DNA from: G965227875 sp965227875
Lineage (GTDB): Bacteria; Pseudomonadota; Alphaproteobacteria; Rhizobiales; JAJFHC01
Assembly: GCA_965227875.1 (NCBI GenBank)
Contig: OZ245783.1
Location: forward strand, 2,480,001 to 2,544,000
Reading direction: 5' to 3'
DNA: 64,000 nt
Shown here: piece after piece, positions 24,332 through 33,357 of the stretch
Position numbering within the stretch: position 1 is the first letter of the stretch
Layout: each line of letters starts with the position of its first letter
Position numbers and translations under genes: made by a program
The notes under the pieces: generated by a model
What the model saw: the letters and a program-made list of their open reading frames with translations, nothing else
Databases searched by the model: none
What the model was told of the DNA's origin: nothing

Positions 24332-25246
24332 ATGAGCGTGGACGCCTGGTTGCAGCCGCTCGAGCGCTGGCGCGCCGCGCCGAGCGTCATCGTCTTCCTC
24401 GGCGCCTCGGTCTGGGGCCTGTTCTGGCTGCCCCTGCGGGCGATCGACGAGGCGGGGCTGTCCGGTCCCTGGGCAATCGTCGCCATCAACGTCATCCCCG
24501 CGCTGTTCCTGCTGCCCGTCGCGCTGCGCCGCCGCGCGGCACTGCACGCCGAGGGCCGTGCCGTCGTCCTGATCGGCCTGTTCATCGGCGCGGGCCTGGT
24601 GTTCTATTCGCTCGGGCTGATCTACACGTCCATCGTGCGCGCCACCCTGCTGTATTACCTCACACCGATCTGGTCGACACTGTTCGCCCGCGTGATCCTC
24701 GGGGAGCGGGTCACGTTCTGGCGCTGGCTCGCCATCGTGATCGGGTTCGTCGGGCTCTTTGTCATTCTCGGGCTCGAGGACATCGGACAGGCCGACATCA
24801 ACCGCGGCGACGTGATGGGGTTCCTGTCCGGCATACTCTGGGGGATCGGTGCGACATACATGCGCAAGTACGACCATATTCCGGTGGTCGACACCGCGTT
24901 CACCCAATATGTCTGTTCCGCGATTGTCGGCCTCGGGCTGGTTCTGCTTCTGCTGGGACCTGAAACCCGGATGCCCGGAATGGATGAATGGCGTGCGGCC
25001 GCGCCGGCGGCCGTGAGTTTCGCCATGCTCGTCCTCCTGCCTTCGGTCTTCATGATCTTCTGGGGCGCGCAACGCCTGTCTCCCGGCCGGGTCGGGATCC
25101 TGATGATGTCGGAAGTGCTGGTCGCCTGTCTCAGCGCGCCGCTGCTGGCGGGCGAGGCGCTTGGCGTGCGCGAGCTTGCCGGCGCGGTCCTGATCCTGGG
25201 CGCGGGCGCCATCGAACTGATGTCGCCCGCACCGAAGGACGCCTGA
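24332..25246 (+). CDS. EamA/DMT-family exporter
   Basis: 304 residues, ten predicted helices in two EamA repeats. Landmarks are VFLGASVWGLFWLPLRAI at the N-terminus, YLTPIWSTLFARVILGERV closing repeat 1, and SEVLVACLSAPLLAGEALG in repeat 2; the PxxxxLxxxxxLGE pattern is typical of the family. It follows the betaine permease by 38 bases with AGGAGA upstream, so it may be the last gene of that operon, perhaps exporting a catabolic product. Substrate unknown. Confidence 0.8.
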   Translation: MSVDAWLQPLERWRAAPSVIVFLGASVWGLFWLPLRAIDEAGLSGPWAIVAINVIPALFLLPVALRRRAALHAEGRAVVLIGLFIGAGLVFYSLGLIYTSIVRATLLYYLTPIWSTLFARVILGERVTFWRWLAIVIGFVGLFVILGLEDIGQADINRGDVMGFLSGILWGIGATYMRKYDHIPVVDTAFTQYVCSAIVGLGLVLLLLGPETRMPGMDEWRAAAPAAVSFAMLVLLPSVFMIFWGAQRLSPGRVGILMMSEVLVACLSAPLLAGEALGVRELAGAVLILGAGAIELMSPAPKDA

Positions 25247-25252
25247 GGACCG

Positions 25253-27535
25253 TCAGTCGTCTTCCGCCTCCGACAGGTTCTTCACCCCGTCGGTCGAGAC
25301 CTCGACCCCGAGATAGATGCTCTGGTCGAAGGTGGCATAGGTATCGTCGTCGATTGTGGTGCCCCCTGCGGTCGGGTAGCGCCAGTAGGGCGCGTCGCTC
25401 TCGTAGAGCACATTGCCTGTCAGGCCGACGGTGACCGCCCGGTTGACGTGATAGAGCAGCCCCGCGCCGGCACCGCCGCGGAAGGACAGGTGATCGCTGG
25501 ACTTCCGGACCACGCCCGTCGGCAAAGCCGTGCCGCCCTGGGTGTATTTGAGATCCGAGGACCAGTGTCCGGGATTGATCATGAACCTGCCCCTCAGGCT
25601 CCAGCGCTCGCCCAGCCTCTTGCGCAGATCCAGCGCGAGTTCCGGGCCGATGAAAAACGCGTCCGTCCTGATCTCGTTGGTATACGGAAAGAACGGCCCG
25701 CCGCCGCTGACCTGCATCGCATAGTCGTGTTTCTGGTCGCGGGATTCCATGTAGAGCCCGGTGGACGCGATGATCTGGAGTTCGCGCGCCGAGAGTCCCA
25801 GCCCGTGGAAATGCTCGGTGATGTCGAACCGTGCGCCGATCCTGCCGCTGAAGCTTTCGACCTCCTGTTTCGTCGTGAGGTTGTTTATGGCCGTTATGGG
25901 CGTTCCCGCCCCGTTGACGCCGGTTCCGTCGAAGATGATCCCGTTGCGGACGATGTTGCCCGGCGTGTCGCGGTCCGTGCCCTTTTCGTGCGTCAGCCCG
26001 CCATAGATCCGGAAACCGTTGATCGGAAGCTCGCCCGTGATCGCCGTGCGCCACAGCGCGAGGTCGTTGTCGATATCCTGGTAGCTGTCCGTATTGGTTG
26101 CATTGCGACCGAATTCGACATCCCTGGTGTTGCGCAGGACAGGCCCGCTTTCGAGGGTGAGCCGGGGCGAGTTCCGCCGCCAGATGGAATAGTCGAAGGA
26201 GGTGACGACGCCGTCCGTGTTGAAATCGCCGGAAGCCGGTACACCACAAACCCCGCCTTCGTCGATGAAGCCGTCGGCGTCGTTGTCCCGGTTGTCGCAG
26301 ACCTCCCGGCGGTCGCCCTTCAGGTCGCGGGACGTGGACACCCGCGGCGAGAAGTCGTCGTCCAGGCTGAACGGGTCGAGCACCTCCTCAAGGCCGAGTT
26401 CGGCGAGTTCCTTGTATCCCTCTTCGGTCTCGCTCAGGGTCGCCCGGTCGCCGGCCGAGAAGACGCATCCGCCAAAGCCGGACGCGTCGCCTTCCGGCCG
26501 TGATGTGAACTGCAGGGAATACGGGCCACCGTCGAGTGCGGGGCAGGTGCTCTTCCCGGTGCCGGCGGCACCGAAGATGCCGGTCAGGGTCGCGTTGTCG
26601 GCTTCGGCGAAGGGACAGGACGTCCCGCTGCCGCCGGTCTCGTAGGTGAATGTGCCCGTTCCGCTGGCATAGGGGCAGTCGCCTCCGGAATGATACAGTT
26701 GGCCTGACACGGAGCACGTGCTGGTGCCCGGCACCCGGACAGGAGCGCTGCCGCCCGTCACCAGTGTCAGCGTCGAGGTCGCGTTGCGGGCCCGCACCGT
26801 GAGCGACCCGCCAGCGCCGCAGGTTCCCCGCCAGCGATGGCCGCCCGGCGTGATCACCGGTTTCAGGCGCTTGCGCTTGATCTTGTCCGGCGACTTGATC
26901 TTGATTTTCCGGAGCTTGCGCTTGAACTGCCGCTTGTTCGGCGGACAATTCGGCTCGCGGACCACCCTGGTGATCGATCGACTGATCCGGTGGATCCGCG
27001 TGCGCGAGCTGGTCCAGCGCCTGACCGTTTCGTTGAGGTCCGAATAGAGTTTCTCGAGCTGTTCGTCCCCGTCCCGCAGGGCTTTGGCTTCGATGTTCTC
27101 GAGCGCGTCGTCCGCACCGGTTCCCGCCGTCTTGTGCAGTTCGGCGAGGCGCCGAAGGATGCCGAGTTGCTGCGTTTCCTTTCGGCAGCCATGATACCTT
27201 CTGCCCTTGCGGACGAGGTCAGCCCATCGGGTGATTTCCTCCCAGCGGCATTCGTCGATCTGCTTCCTGGAAACCCGACGGGCCGTCGTACCTTCCTGTC
27301 TGTTGATATTGGACGTTCTCGAACAGTCGCTCTTCGAGATCATGATGCTGCAGCGCGTGATGTCGTTTTCCAGCGCCGAAAGCGTCGCGATCTCTCCGCC
27401 CCTGTAGGCGTTCAGAAGTTCCGAAGCACAGCTTGGAGGCGGTTCGTCAGCCAGCGTTGTTCGCGGCCATCCTGCCAGAAAAAGAAAAGAAAAAACGAGC
27501 GCACAGGCGCCTGGTATCCCCCCGAATACACGCAT
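25253..27535 (-). CDS. Large secreted protein with dockerin-like and outer-membrane-barrel-like parts, unknown role
   Basis: 760 residues from the ATG preceded by GGGGGAAGGG. A signal peptide (ACALVFSFLFLAGW region) precedes a cysteine-containing helical N-terminus, an Arg/Lys-rich linker (about 195-230), and a Gly/Ser/Thr-rich, disulphide-rich middle. Then come CDNRDNDADGFIDEG, a calcium-loop motif of MopB-related/thrombospondin-3 style, and GDFNTDGVVTSFDYSIWRRN, which looks like one dockerin repeat. The last 250 residues have alternating beta-strand pattern like an outer-membrane barrel (GRIGARFDITEHFHGLGLSA, LSFRGGAGAGLLYHVN), though the C-terminus is not aromatic. I do not recognise a family for the whole protein. 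The 3' end abuts EamA with 6 bases between stops. Confidence 0.6.
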   Translation of the reverse strand: MRVFGGIPGACALVFSFLFLAGWPRTTLADEPPPSCASELLNAYRGGEIATLSALENDITRCSIMISKSDCSRTSNINRQEGTTARRVSRKQIDECRWEEITRWADLVRKGRRYHGCRKETQQLGILRRLAELHKTAGTGADDALENIEAKALRDGDEQLEKLYSDLNETVRRWTSSRTRIHRISRSITRVVREPNCPPNKRQFKRKLRKIKIKSPDKIKRKRLKPVITPGGHRWRGTCGAGGSLTVRARNATSTLTLVTGGSAPVRVPGTSTCSVSGQLYHSGGDCPYASGTGTFTYETGGSGTSCPFAEADNATLTGIFGAAGTGKSTCPALDGGPYSLQFTSRPEGDASGFGGCVFSAGDRATLSETEEGYKELAELGLEEVLDPFSLDDDFSPRVSTSRDLKGDRREVCDNRDNDADGFIDEGGVCGVPASGDFNTDGVVTSFDYSIWRRNSPRLTLESGPVLRNTRDVEFGRNATNTDSYQDIDNDLALWRTAITGELPINGFRIYGGLTHEKGTDRDTPGNIVRNGIIFDGTGVNGAGTPITAINNLTTKQEVESFSGRIGARFDITEHFHGLGLSARELQIIASTGLYMESRDQKHDYAMQVSGGGPFFPYTNEIRTDAFFIGPELALDLRKRLGERWSLRGRFMINPGHWSSDLKYTQGGTALPTGVVRKSSDHLSFRGGAGAGLLYHVNRAVTVGLTGNVLYESDAPYWRYPTAGGTTIDDDTYATFDQSIYLGVEVSTDGVKNLSEAEDD

Positions 27536-27677
27536 GACCCTTCCCCCGAACTCCACGAGATGCCGCGGGTCTGTTGATCATGTTGCTCGCGCGCGGCAAC
27601 GACCTTCGCAGCTTTACGCGGCCGAGGTTAGTACATTCTGGGATATTGGGGAAGTCGGACGCTGGCAGGCCCTGGTT

Positions 27678-28895
27678 TCAGGACGCGGCCCGGCCGTTGT
27701 GCATCCGCGCGGAGAGCCCGGAGATCGCCGCGCACGCTCGTTCGAGTTCGGACCGTTCGGCGCACAGGCTCATGCGCACGAGATGCCCGGACCGGTCCCC
27801 GAAACCGCCGCAGGGAAGGACCGCGATCCCTGTGTCGTCGAGCAGCCGCTGGCAGAAATCATGGGCGTCCTCGACGATTGCGCTGACGTCCAGAATGACG
27901 AACATGCCGGCACTCGGTCGTGTTGCGGTCAGGCCGGCCGTGTTTGCGAGACGGTCGTGCACCACCGCCGCCCGTTCGCCGTACTCGGCGACCATGCGCG
28001 AGGTTTCCTCCTGCGGCCCGGCAAGGGCGGCGACCGCGGCGTCCTGCGTGAATGCCGGCAGCCCGTACTGCATGCACAGCGACAGGTCGGCCAGGGCGAG
28101 GCTGAAGTCATCCGGTCCGATCGCCCAGCCGATGCGCCATCCGGACATGCGGTGGGACTTCGAAAGGCTGGACACGACCACGAGTTTTTCGTCCGCCTCC
28201 ATGACCGACGCCGGACTGACATGCCGGCCGTCGAAAACGAAATCCGCGTAGACCTCGTCGCTCAGCAGCCACACGTCGCGGTCACGGCACAGTTCGGCGA
28301 TCTCCCGGATAAGGGGCTCGGGGTAGACCGCGCCGGCCGGGTTGCTCGGCGAATTGATGACGAGCAGCTTGGTGGCGGGCGTCATCGCCGCTTCGATGTC
28401 TTCGATTCGCGGCGCGAAACCGTTCTCCTGTTCCGCGACGACGGTGACGAGCCGCGCCCCGCTGGCGCTGAACGTCGCGGGGTAGGTCGAATAATACGGT
28501 TCGATCACGATGACGTCGTCGCTCGGGTCGAGCAGGGTGATGGCGGTCGCGAACAGCGCGTTCTGGGCGCCGGAATATATGCAGCAGCGGTCGGGACCCA
28601 CCGTCCGGCCGGTGCGCCGTGAATGGCGCGCCGCGATCGCCTCGCGCAGGCGGGATTCGCCTTCGATGGCTGTGTAATGGTGGCGTCCCGCGCGGATGCT
28701 GTCGATGCCAGCCTCCACGATGTGGTCCGGTGTGCGCGCGGCCACGTCCTCGCCGATGCTCAGGATCAGGATGTCCTCGCCCCTGGCGCGGCGTTCCAGC
28801 GCCTGGCGATGGATTTCCCACGCGTTCGCACCCTTGCCGCCGACCCGGCGGGCAAGTCCGCTGAAACCCCGGTTTTCAGGAGAATTTGTCGTCAT
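27678..28895 (-). CDS. Arginine-pyruvate transaminase-like aminotransferase (AruH-like)
   Basis: 405 residues of PLP fold-type I, class I/II. The PLP lysine is in SSLSKSHRMSGWRIGW and the substrate-carboxylate Arg is near the C-terminus (HLVRMSL). The N-terminus (GANAWEIHRQALERRARGED), HVSPAS and LCMQYGLPAFTQDAA closely resemble Pseudomonas AruH, which transaminates arginine to 2-ketoarginine. Its position last in an operon with a ureohydrolase supports work on a guanidino compound. A broader aspartate/arginine aminotransferase is possible. The ATG at 28895 follows AGGAGAA. Confidence 0.75.
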   Translation of the reverse strand: MTTNSPENRGFSGLARRVGGKGANAWEIHRQALERRARGEDILILSIGEDVAARTPDHIVEAGIDSIRAGRHHYTAIEGESRLREAIAARHSRRTGRTVGPDRCCIYSGAQNALFATAITLLDPSDDVIVIEPYYSTYPATFSASGARLVTVVAEQENGFAPRIEDIEAAMTPATKLLVINSPSNPAGAVYPEPLIREIAELCRDRDVWLLSDEVYADFVFDGRHVSPASVMEADEKLVVVSSLSKSHRMSGWRIGWAIGPDDFSLALADLSLCMQYGLPAFTQDAAVAALAGPQEETSRMVAEYGERAAVVHDRLANTAGLTATRPSAGMFVILDVSAIVEDAHDFCQRLLDDTGIAVLPCGGFGDRSGHLVRMSLCAERSELERACAAISGLSARMHNGRAAS

Positions 28896-28975
28896 GGCGG
28901 GTTGTATACAGGGCCGCGAAACCGCTGTCGCGGGCAATTATTTCAATCGGTGCCGGTGCATGGACCCGCCGCGCT

Positions 28976-29929
28976 TTACATCCGGGAAGATGCGTAGAGC
29001 GCCAGCAGGTCATAACCGATCTGGGCGCCGGCCAGCGCGGTGATGCCTGCGGTGTCGTAGGGCGGCGCCACCTCCACCACGTCCATGCCGACCAGATGGA
29101 TGCCGGACAGTCCCTTCAGGATGGTCTGGGCCTGGTAGGGCGTCAGCCCGCCGATGACCGGTGTGCCCGTGCCCGGCGCATAGGCCGGGTCGAGACCGTC
29201 GATGTCGAAGGTGATGTAGGCCGCATGGCTGCCGACGATCTCCCGGATATGTTCGAAGGTCCGTTCCGGGCCTTCGCGGTGGACCTGCGGCGCATCGATG
29301 ATGTTGACCCCCATCGTGTCCTTGTTGACCGTGCGGATGCCGACCTGAACCGACCGTTCCGGCACCACGACGCCGTTCTTCACGGCCTGGTAGAACATCG
29401 TGCCGTGATCGACCCGGCCCTCCTCGTCGTCCGCGTGCCACGTGTCCGTGTGGGCGTCGAACTGGATCAGGGAGATCGGGCCGAACCGCTCTGCATAGGC
29501 TCTGAGGATCGGGTAGGAAATGTAGTGGTCGCCGCCCAGCACCAGTGTCGCGGCGCCGGCATCGAGGATTCCTCCGATGTGCGATTCGATCGCGCCGGGG
29601 ATGCGGTCGGGCCGGCCGTGGTCGAAGGCGCAGTCGCCATAGTCGATGACCGACAGGACGTCGAAAGGATCGAAGTCCCAGTAATAGGGGCCTTCGTGGG
29701 AGGGCACCGACGACATTTCCCGGATGCCGCGCGGCCCCAGCCGCGTGCCGGACCGGTTCGTGGTCGCGGTGTCCAAGGGGATTCCGGTGACGGCGACGTC
29801 GACGCCCGCGAGATCCTTCGTGTATTTGCGGCGAAAGAAACTGAGCGCGCCGGCGAAGGTGTTCTCTGTCTCGATTCCCTTTAGGGACTCCCGTGTGAAT
29901 GCGGCGTCGCCGCCCCTGTTGTCTCCCAT
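28976..29929 (-). CDS. Ureohydrolase: agmatinase / guanidinobutyrase-like
   Basis: 317 residues of the arginase/agmatinase fold with all manganese ligands: GGDHYIS, FDAHTDTW, and FDIDGLDPAYAPGTGTP, plus a conserved DVVEVAP near the end. These enzymes release urea from agmatine, guanidinobutyrate or other guanidino acids; recently some members were shown to hydrolyse guanidine itself. The AruH-like neighbour favours guanidinobutyrate (arginine transaminase pathway). It begins at the ATG of MGDNRGG; the gap from the glutamine-synthetase-like stop is 20 bases. Confidence 0.85.
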   Translation of the reverse strand: MGDNRGGDAAFTRESLKGIETENTFAGALSFFRRKYTKDLAGVDVAVTGIPLDTATTNRSGTRLGPRGIREMSSVPSHEGPYYWDFDPFDVLSVIDYGDCAFDHGRPDRIPGAIESHIGGILDAGAATLVLGGDHYISYPILRAYAERFGPISLIQFDAHTDTWHADDEEGRVDHGTMFYQAVKNGVVVPERSVQVGIRTVNKDTMGVNIIDAPQVHREGPERTFEHIREIVGSHAAYITFDIDGLDPAYAPGTGTPVIGGLTPYQAQTILKGLSGIHLVGMDVVEVAPPYDTAGITALAGAQIGYDLLALYASSRM

Positions 29930-29949
29930 CCGCTCGGTCCTCCCGGATA

Positions 29950-31389
29950 TCAGAAGATTTCGAAATATTCCCTGTGTTCCCAGTCCGTGACCTCGCCCAG
30001 GAAGCGTCCGATTTCGGCTTCCTTCAGGGTCACCATGTAGTCGACGAAATCGTCGCCGAGCGCCGACCTGTAGAAGGCACTCTCGCGCAGCGCCGCAACC
30101 GCTTCCATCAGGCTGCGGGGCAGGCGCGGCGCGTCCGCACTGTAGGGCTCGTCCGTGGCCGGCCCGGGGTCGCGCCGGTGGTCCAGGCCGTCGAGACCGC
30201 AAAGAATCTGGGAGGCCATGTAGAGATAGGGGTTGGCGGCGGGTTCGCCCGCACGGTTCTCGACCCGCGTGGCCGGATCTCCCGGCGCGCCGATTGCGCG
30301 GATCATCGCGCCCTTGTTGTCCCGGCCCCAGACCACCCGGTCGGGCGCCAGGGTATGCGGCCGGTAGCGCTTGTACCCGTTGACGGTTGGCGTGGTGAAC
30401 ACCGCGCTTTCGCGGGCATGGGCGAGAAGCCCGCCGACATAGTGCCGGCCGTCCTCCGAAAGCAGCTGGTTGTCTTCGTCCGAGACGAAGACCCCGTCAC
30501 CGGTTTTCGTGTCGAAGAGCGACTGGTGGAGATGCCAGCCGCTGGAGAAGATGTTCGGCAGGCCCGGCCGGCACATGAACGTCGCGTGGAAACCGTTGCG
30601 CCGGCAGATCTGCTTGACCGCGCTCCGGAACAGGACGACGCAGTCCGCCGGGTCGAGCCCTTCGCCCGCCCGGAACGTGAACTCGAACTGGCTCGGTCCG
30701 AATTCGACCTCCATCGACCGGAGCGGAAGTTCGAGGCCCTCCATCTCGCTGCGCAGGAGCTCGATGACGGGCTCGATCTCGTCGAGGCGCTGTTCGGTCA
30801 GATACTGGAACCCGTGGGCCAGGAGTCCGACTTCGGGCGGGGTCGCGGGTTGGCCGGCGTCGACCGGGTCGAGCTTCGCGTCGACCAGTTCAAAGACGTG
30901 GAACTCCATCTCCACGCCCGCCCTGAAGCCCAGCCCCCTGTCGCCGAGGCGGCCGAGCGCGTCGCGCAGGATGCTCCGGGTGCAGAAGGGTACGGGCCTC
31001 CCGTCGGCCAGGACGATGTCGCTCTGCATCCATCCCGTCGATGGCGCCCAGGGCAGGATACGGAAGGTCGAGGGATCGGGAACCATGACGAAATCGCCCG
31101 CCCCGGTCAGCCGGTCGTCGCCGAGCCCCGCGCCGGACTGCCAGACGGGGTAGACGGTCCGGTGCGACGTGTCCTTCAGCAGCAGCGTCGTCGTCATCGT
31201 GACGCCGTTGGCGAAAGCGCTGTCCAGTTCGTCCGCCACCAGCGACTTGCCGCGCAGGATCCCGTGCTGGTCGGCGAAGGAAAAGCGGATCGTGTCGAGC
31301 CCCTCCGAGTTGACCCGGTCCGCGACCTCGCGCGCCATCTGCGCCTGCTCGTCGGACCACAGTCCGCACCTTTCGATCAGTCCCGCCAC
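29950..31389 (-). CDS. Glutamine synthetase-family gamma-glutamyl ligase (PuuA-like)
   Basis: 479 residues. Type I glutamine-synthetase landmarks are EMEFHVFELV, GWHLHQSLF, TPTVNGYKRYRPH, WGRDNKGAMIR and RVENRAGEPAANPYLYMA. The sequence differs from GlnA (no adenylylation-site tyrosine motif) and matches the PuuA/gamma-glutamylpolyamine or gamma-glutamylanilide synthetase branch, which ligates glutamate to amines. In this operon it might capture GABA or another amine released upstream. The GTG at 31389 has GGGGGAG 7 bases before it and was preferred to an ATG 39 bases upstream inside the Rieske gene. Confidence 0.8.
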   Translation of the reverse strand: MAGLIERCGLWSDEQAQMAREVADRVNSEGLDTIRFSFADQHGILRGKSLVADELDSAFANGVTMTTTLLLKDTSHRTVYPVWQSGAGLGDDRLTGAGDFVMVPDPSTFRILPWAPSTGWMQSDIVLADGRPVPFCTRSILRDALGRLGDRGLGFRAGVEMEFHVFELVDAKLDPVDAGQPATPPEVGLLAHGFQYLTEQRLDEIEPVIELLRSEMEGLELPLRSMEVEFGPSQFEFTFRAGEGLDPADCVVLFRSAVKQICRRNGFHATFMCRPGLPNIFSSGWHLHQSLFDTKTGDGVFVSDEDNQLLSEDGRHYVGGLLAHARESAVFTTPTVNGYKRYRPHTLAPDRVVWGRDNKGAMIRAIGAPGDPATRVENRAGEPAANPYLYMASQILCGLDGLDHRRDPGPATDEPYSADAPRLPRSLMEAVAALRESAFYRSALGDDFVDYMVTLKEAEIGRFLGEVTDWEHREYFEIF

Positions 31390-31412
31390 GCTCGTACTCC
31401 CCCGGGCGACGT

Positions 31413-32738
31413 TCAGGCCGAAGCCCACGGATCGGGCGCCCAGCCCGATTGCGCGCGGCGGGCGAGGTCACGCTCCTTCCAGGCGTCCTCCCAGTCGTCG
31501 TGGCCGGCGATGGCGTCGATCGCCACGGGCCCCCTGATCGCCTCCGCCGCGCCGTTGGAAAGCACCAGCGGCAGGTCGCCGCCGTTGTCCGCGGCCGCGA
31601 TCGCCTGACGCAGCATGCGACGGTAGGCGATGATCGCCACATCGGATTTGCCGAGATGTTCCTTCGTCCGGTCCTGGATGGGGCCGGGAGATTCAACCGC
31701 CCACTGGTCGTGGACATTGATGTCCATGCCCATGCCGGTATAGGTCCGCGTCGCCTGTTCGTAGGGGTCGAACCCGTAATTGTTCGTCTTGTTGAGCCGG
31801 GGCCGGTAGTCGGGCAGTTCGTAGAGTTCGAGCCGCTGTTCGCGCATCACCTTCTTGTCCACCGGCGTGCCGAAGCTGGTGAAGATGGCGTACCAGTAGC
31901 AGGTCTCGTCGTCGACGGGCACATGCCACTGGGTGATCGTCATCTCGTTGCTCATCGGGATGACGATGGCGTGGGGGAAGACCTGGTTGGTGACCCGGAC
32001 ATGCATGCCGTGATTGCCGAGGTCGCGCAGCGAGACGATGCGCAGGCCGTAGTCGGTGGCCTCCACCCGGATTTCCGGGCGCGGGAATTCGCGCAGGATC
32101 TGCGTCATCGGGATGGCGGTGTCCGCCGCCTTGTCGCGGAACTGCTTGCCGTAGCCCTTGTCAGGGTCCTCGTCCTCCAGGAAGCGGTGCAAAAAGGAGG
32201 CGTGCGCGGGGTCGATGCCGACCTCAAGGGCCTGCAGCCAGTTGCACTCGATCAGGCCCTTGAAGGCGAAGGTCTGGGTTTCCGGCGCAACGAAGCAGTC
32301 GAGGGCCGGCAGGTCCGGAGGCGTGCCCGGGCCCATGTAGGCGAAGACGATCCCGTGCCGCTCCATGCAGGGATAGGCCTCGACGGAAATGTTCTCGTGC
32401 GCCCGGCTGCCTTCGGGTTCCGCCGGCTGCTCGAGGCACCGTCCGTCCCCGTCGAAGAGCCAGCCATGAAACGGGCAGCGCAGGCCGCCATCCTCCAGCC
32501 GTCCGAAACACAGGTCCGCGCCGCGATGCGGGCAGTGCCGCCCGATCATCCGGTAGGTGCCGTCCGCCTCGCGATAGACCACGAGGTCCTCGCCCAGCAG
32601 GCGCACCGCGCGCACCGGGCGTTCGTCGGGCAGTTCGTCGACGAGGCAGGCCGGCTGCCAGTAGCGGCGCATGAGTTTTCCCGCCGGCGCGCCCGGCCCG
32701 ATCCTGGTGATCAGATCGTTCTGTTCGCGACTCATCAT
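31413..32738 (-). CDS. Rieske non-heme iron oxygenase, large subunit
   Basis: 441 residues. The Rieske [2Fe-2S] cluster is C69-x-H71 (CPHRG) and C88-x2-H91 (CPFHGW). The catalytic iron site is DPAHASFLHRF with an Asp partner further on. It belongs with single-component alpha-subunit oxygenases of the VanA/phenoxybenzoate type, which demethylate or hydroxylate substrates using a separate reductase; none is adjacent. It is first in the operon with GS-like, ureohydrolase and aminotransferase genes. The double ATG at 32738/32735 follows GGAGA. Substrate unknown; an N- or C-oxidation of a guanidino or quaternary amine is plausible. Confidence 0.85.
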   Translation of the reverse strand: MMSREQNDLITRIGPGAPAGKLMRRYWQPACLVDELPDERPVRAVRLLGEDLVVYREADGTYRMIGRHCPHRGADLCFGRLEDGGLRCPFHGWLFDGDGRCLEQPAEPEGSRAHENISVEAYPCMERHGIVFAYMGPGTPPDLPALDCFVAPETQTFAFKGLIECNWLQALEVGIDPAHASFLHRFLEDEDPDKGYGKQFRDKAADTAIPMTQILREFPRPEIRVEATDYGLRIVSLRDLGNHGMHVRVTNQVFPHAIVIPMSNEMTITQWHVPVDDETCYWYAIFTSFGTPVDKKVMREQRLELYELPDYRPRLNKTNNYGFDPYEQATRTYTGMGMDINVHDQWAVESPGPIQDRTKEHLGKSDVAIIAYRRMLRQAIAAADNGGDLPLVLSNGAAEAIRGPVAIDAIAGHDDWEDAWKERDLARRAQSGWAPDPWASA

Positions 32739-32850
32739 GGCGTTGATTCTCCGGCTGAATTCTGGGCCGGACGTTCGGTCGTCCGGCGAGCGGAGGAGCA
32801 GGATAACCTGTTGCGGCCCGGGGGTGAACCGGCAACCGACGCCCCCCTGC

Positions 32851-33350
32851 GCAACGGCCGGCGAAGCCCGGTATTGGCAAGCACTTCGGCCTCCGGGCAA
32901 CCGCCGCATGGGTCCTGACTTCCGTCAGGACTTCGGGAGACGAAAGTCTGTCCCATATCCCCGAATTGCCGGCGAAAGCCGGCATCCAGCAGCACCCCCG
33001 ACCCCGGGGCAACCGCCATATGGATCCTGACTTTCGTCAGGACTGCGGGAAGGGAGGGGCTGTCTCCAAACACGGCGTATTTCCGCGAATTGCCGGCGAA
33101 AGCCGGCATCCAGCAGCACCCTCGATCCCGGAGCAACCGCCATATGGGTCCTGACTTCCGTCAGGACTTCGGGAGTCGAAAGTCTGTCCCATCTCCCCGA
33201 GTTGCCGGCGAAGGCCGGCATCCAGCAGCACCCCGATCCCGGGGCAACCGCCATATGGGTCCTGACTTCCGTCAGGACTTCGGGAGGGGACAGTCTGTCT
33301 CCAAACACGGCGTATCTCCCCGAATTGCCGGCAAAGGCCGGCATCCAGGG
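32851..33350. repeat. Tandem array of ~112-124 bp hairpin repeats (REP-like)
   Basis: Five units begin at about 32851 (degenerate), 32966, 33090, 33202 and 33325 (partial), periods 124, 112 and 123. Each has a GCCGGC-(GAAA/GAAG)-GCCGGC hairpin, the string ATCCAGCAGCACCCC, then a TCCTGAC-N4-GTCAGGA hairpin, then a linker. Two linker versions alternate: one ending near GTCTGTCCCAT and one 11-12 bases longer with CTGTCTCCAAACACGG. The GCCGGC hairpin element resembles the interspersed palindromes that generate spurious MPAKAGIQ peptides in many proteobacterial genomes. It lies between the upp stop and the Rieske operon and may end upp transcription. Confidence 0.85.
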
Positions 33351-33357
33351 CGGGCTG

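Noticed and set aside
32851..33350. CRISPR array
   Set aside because: Units of 112-124 bp with conserved sequence throughout, no unique spacers, no cas genes.
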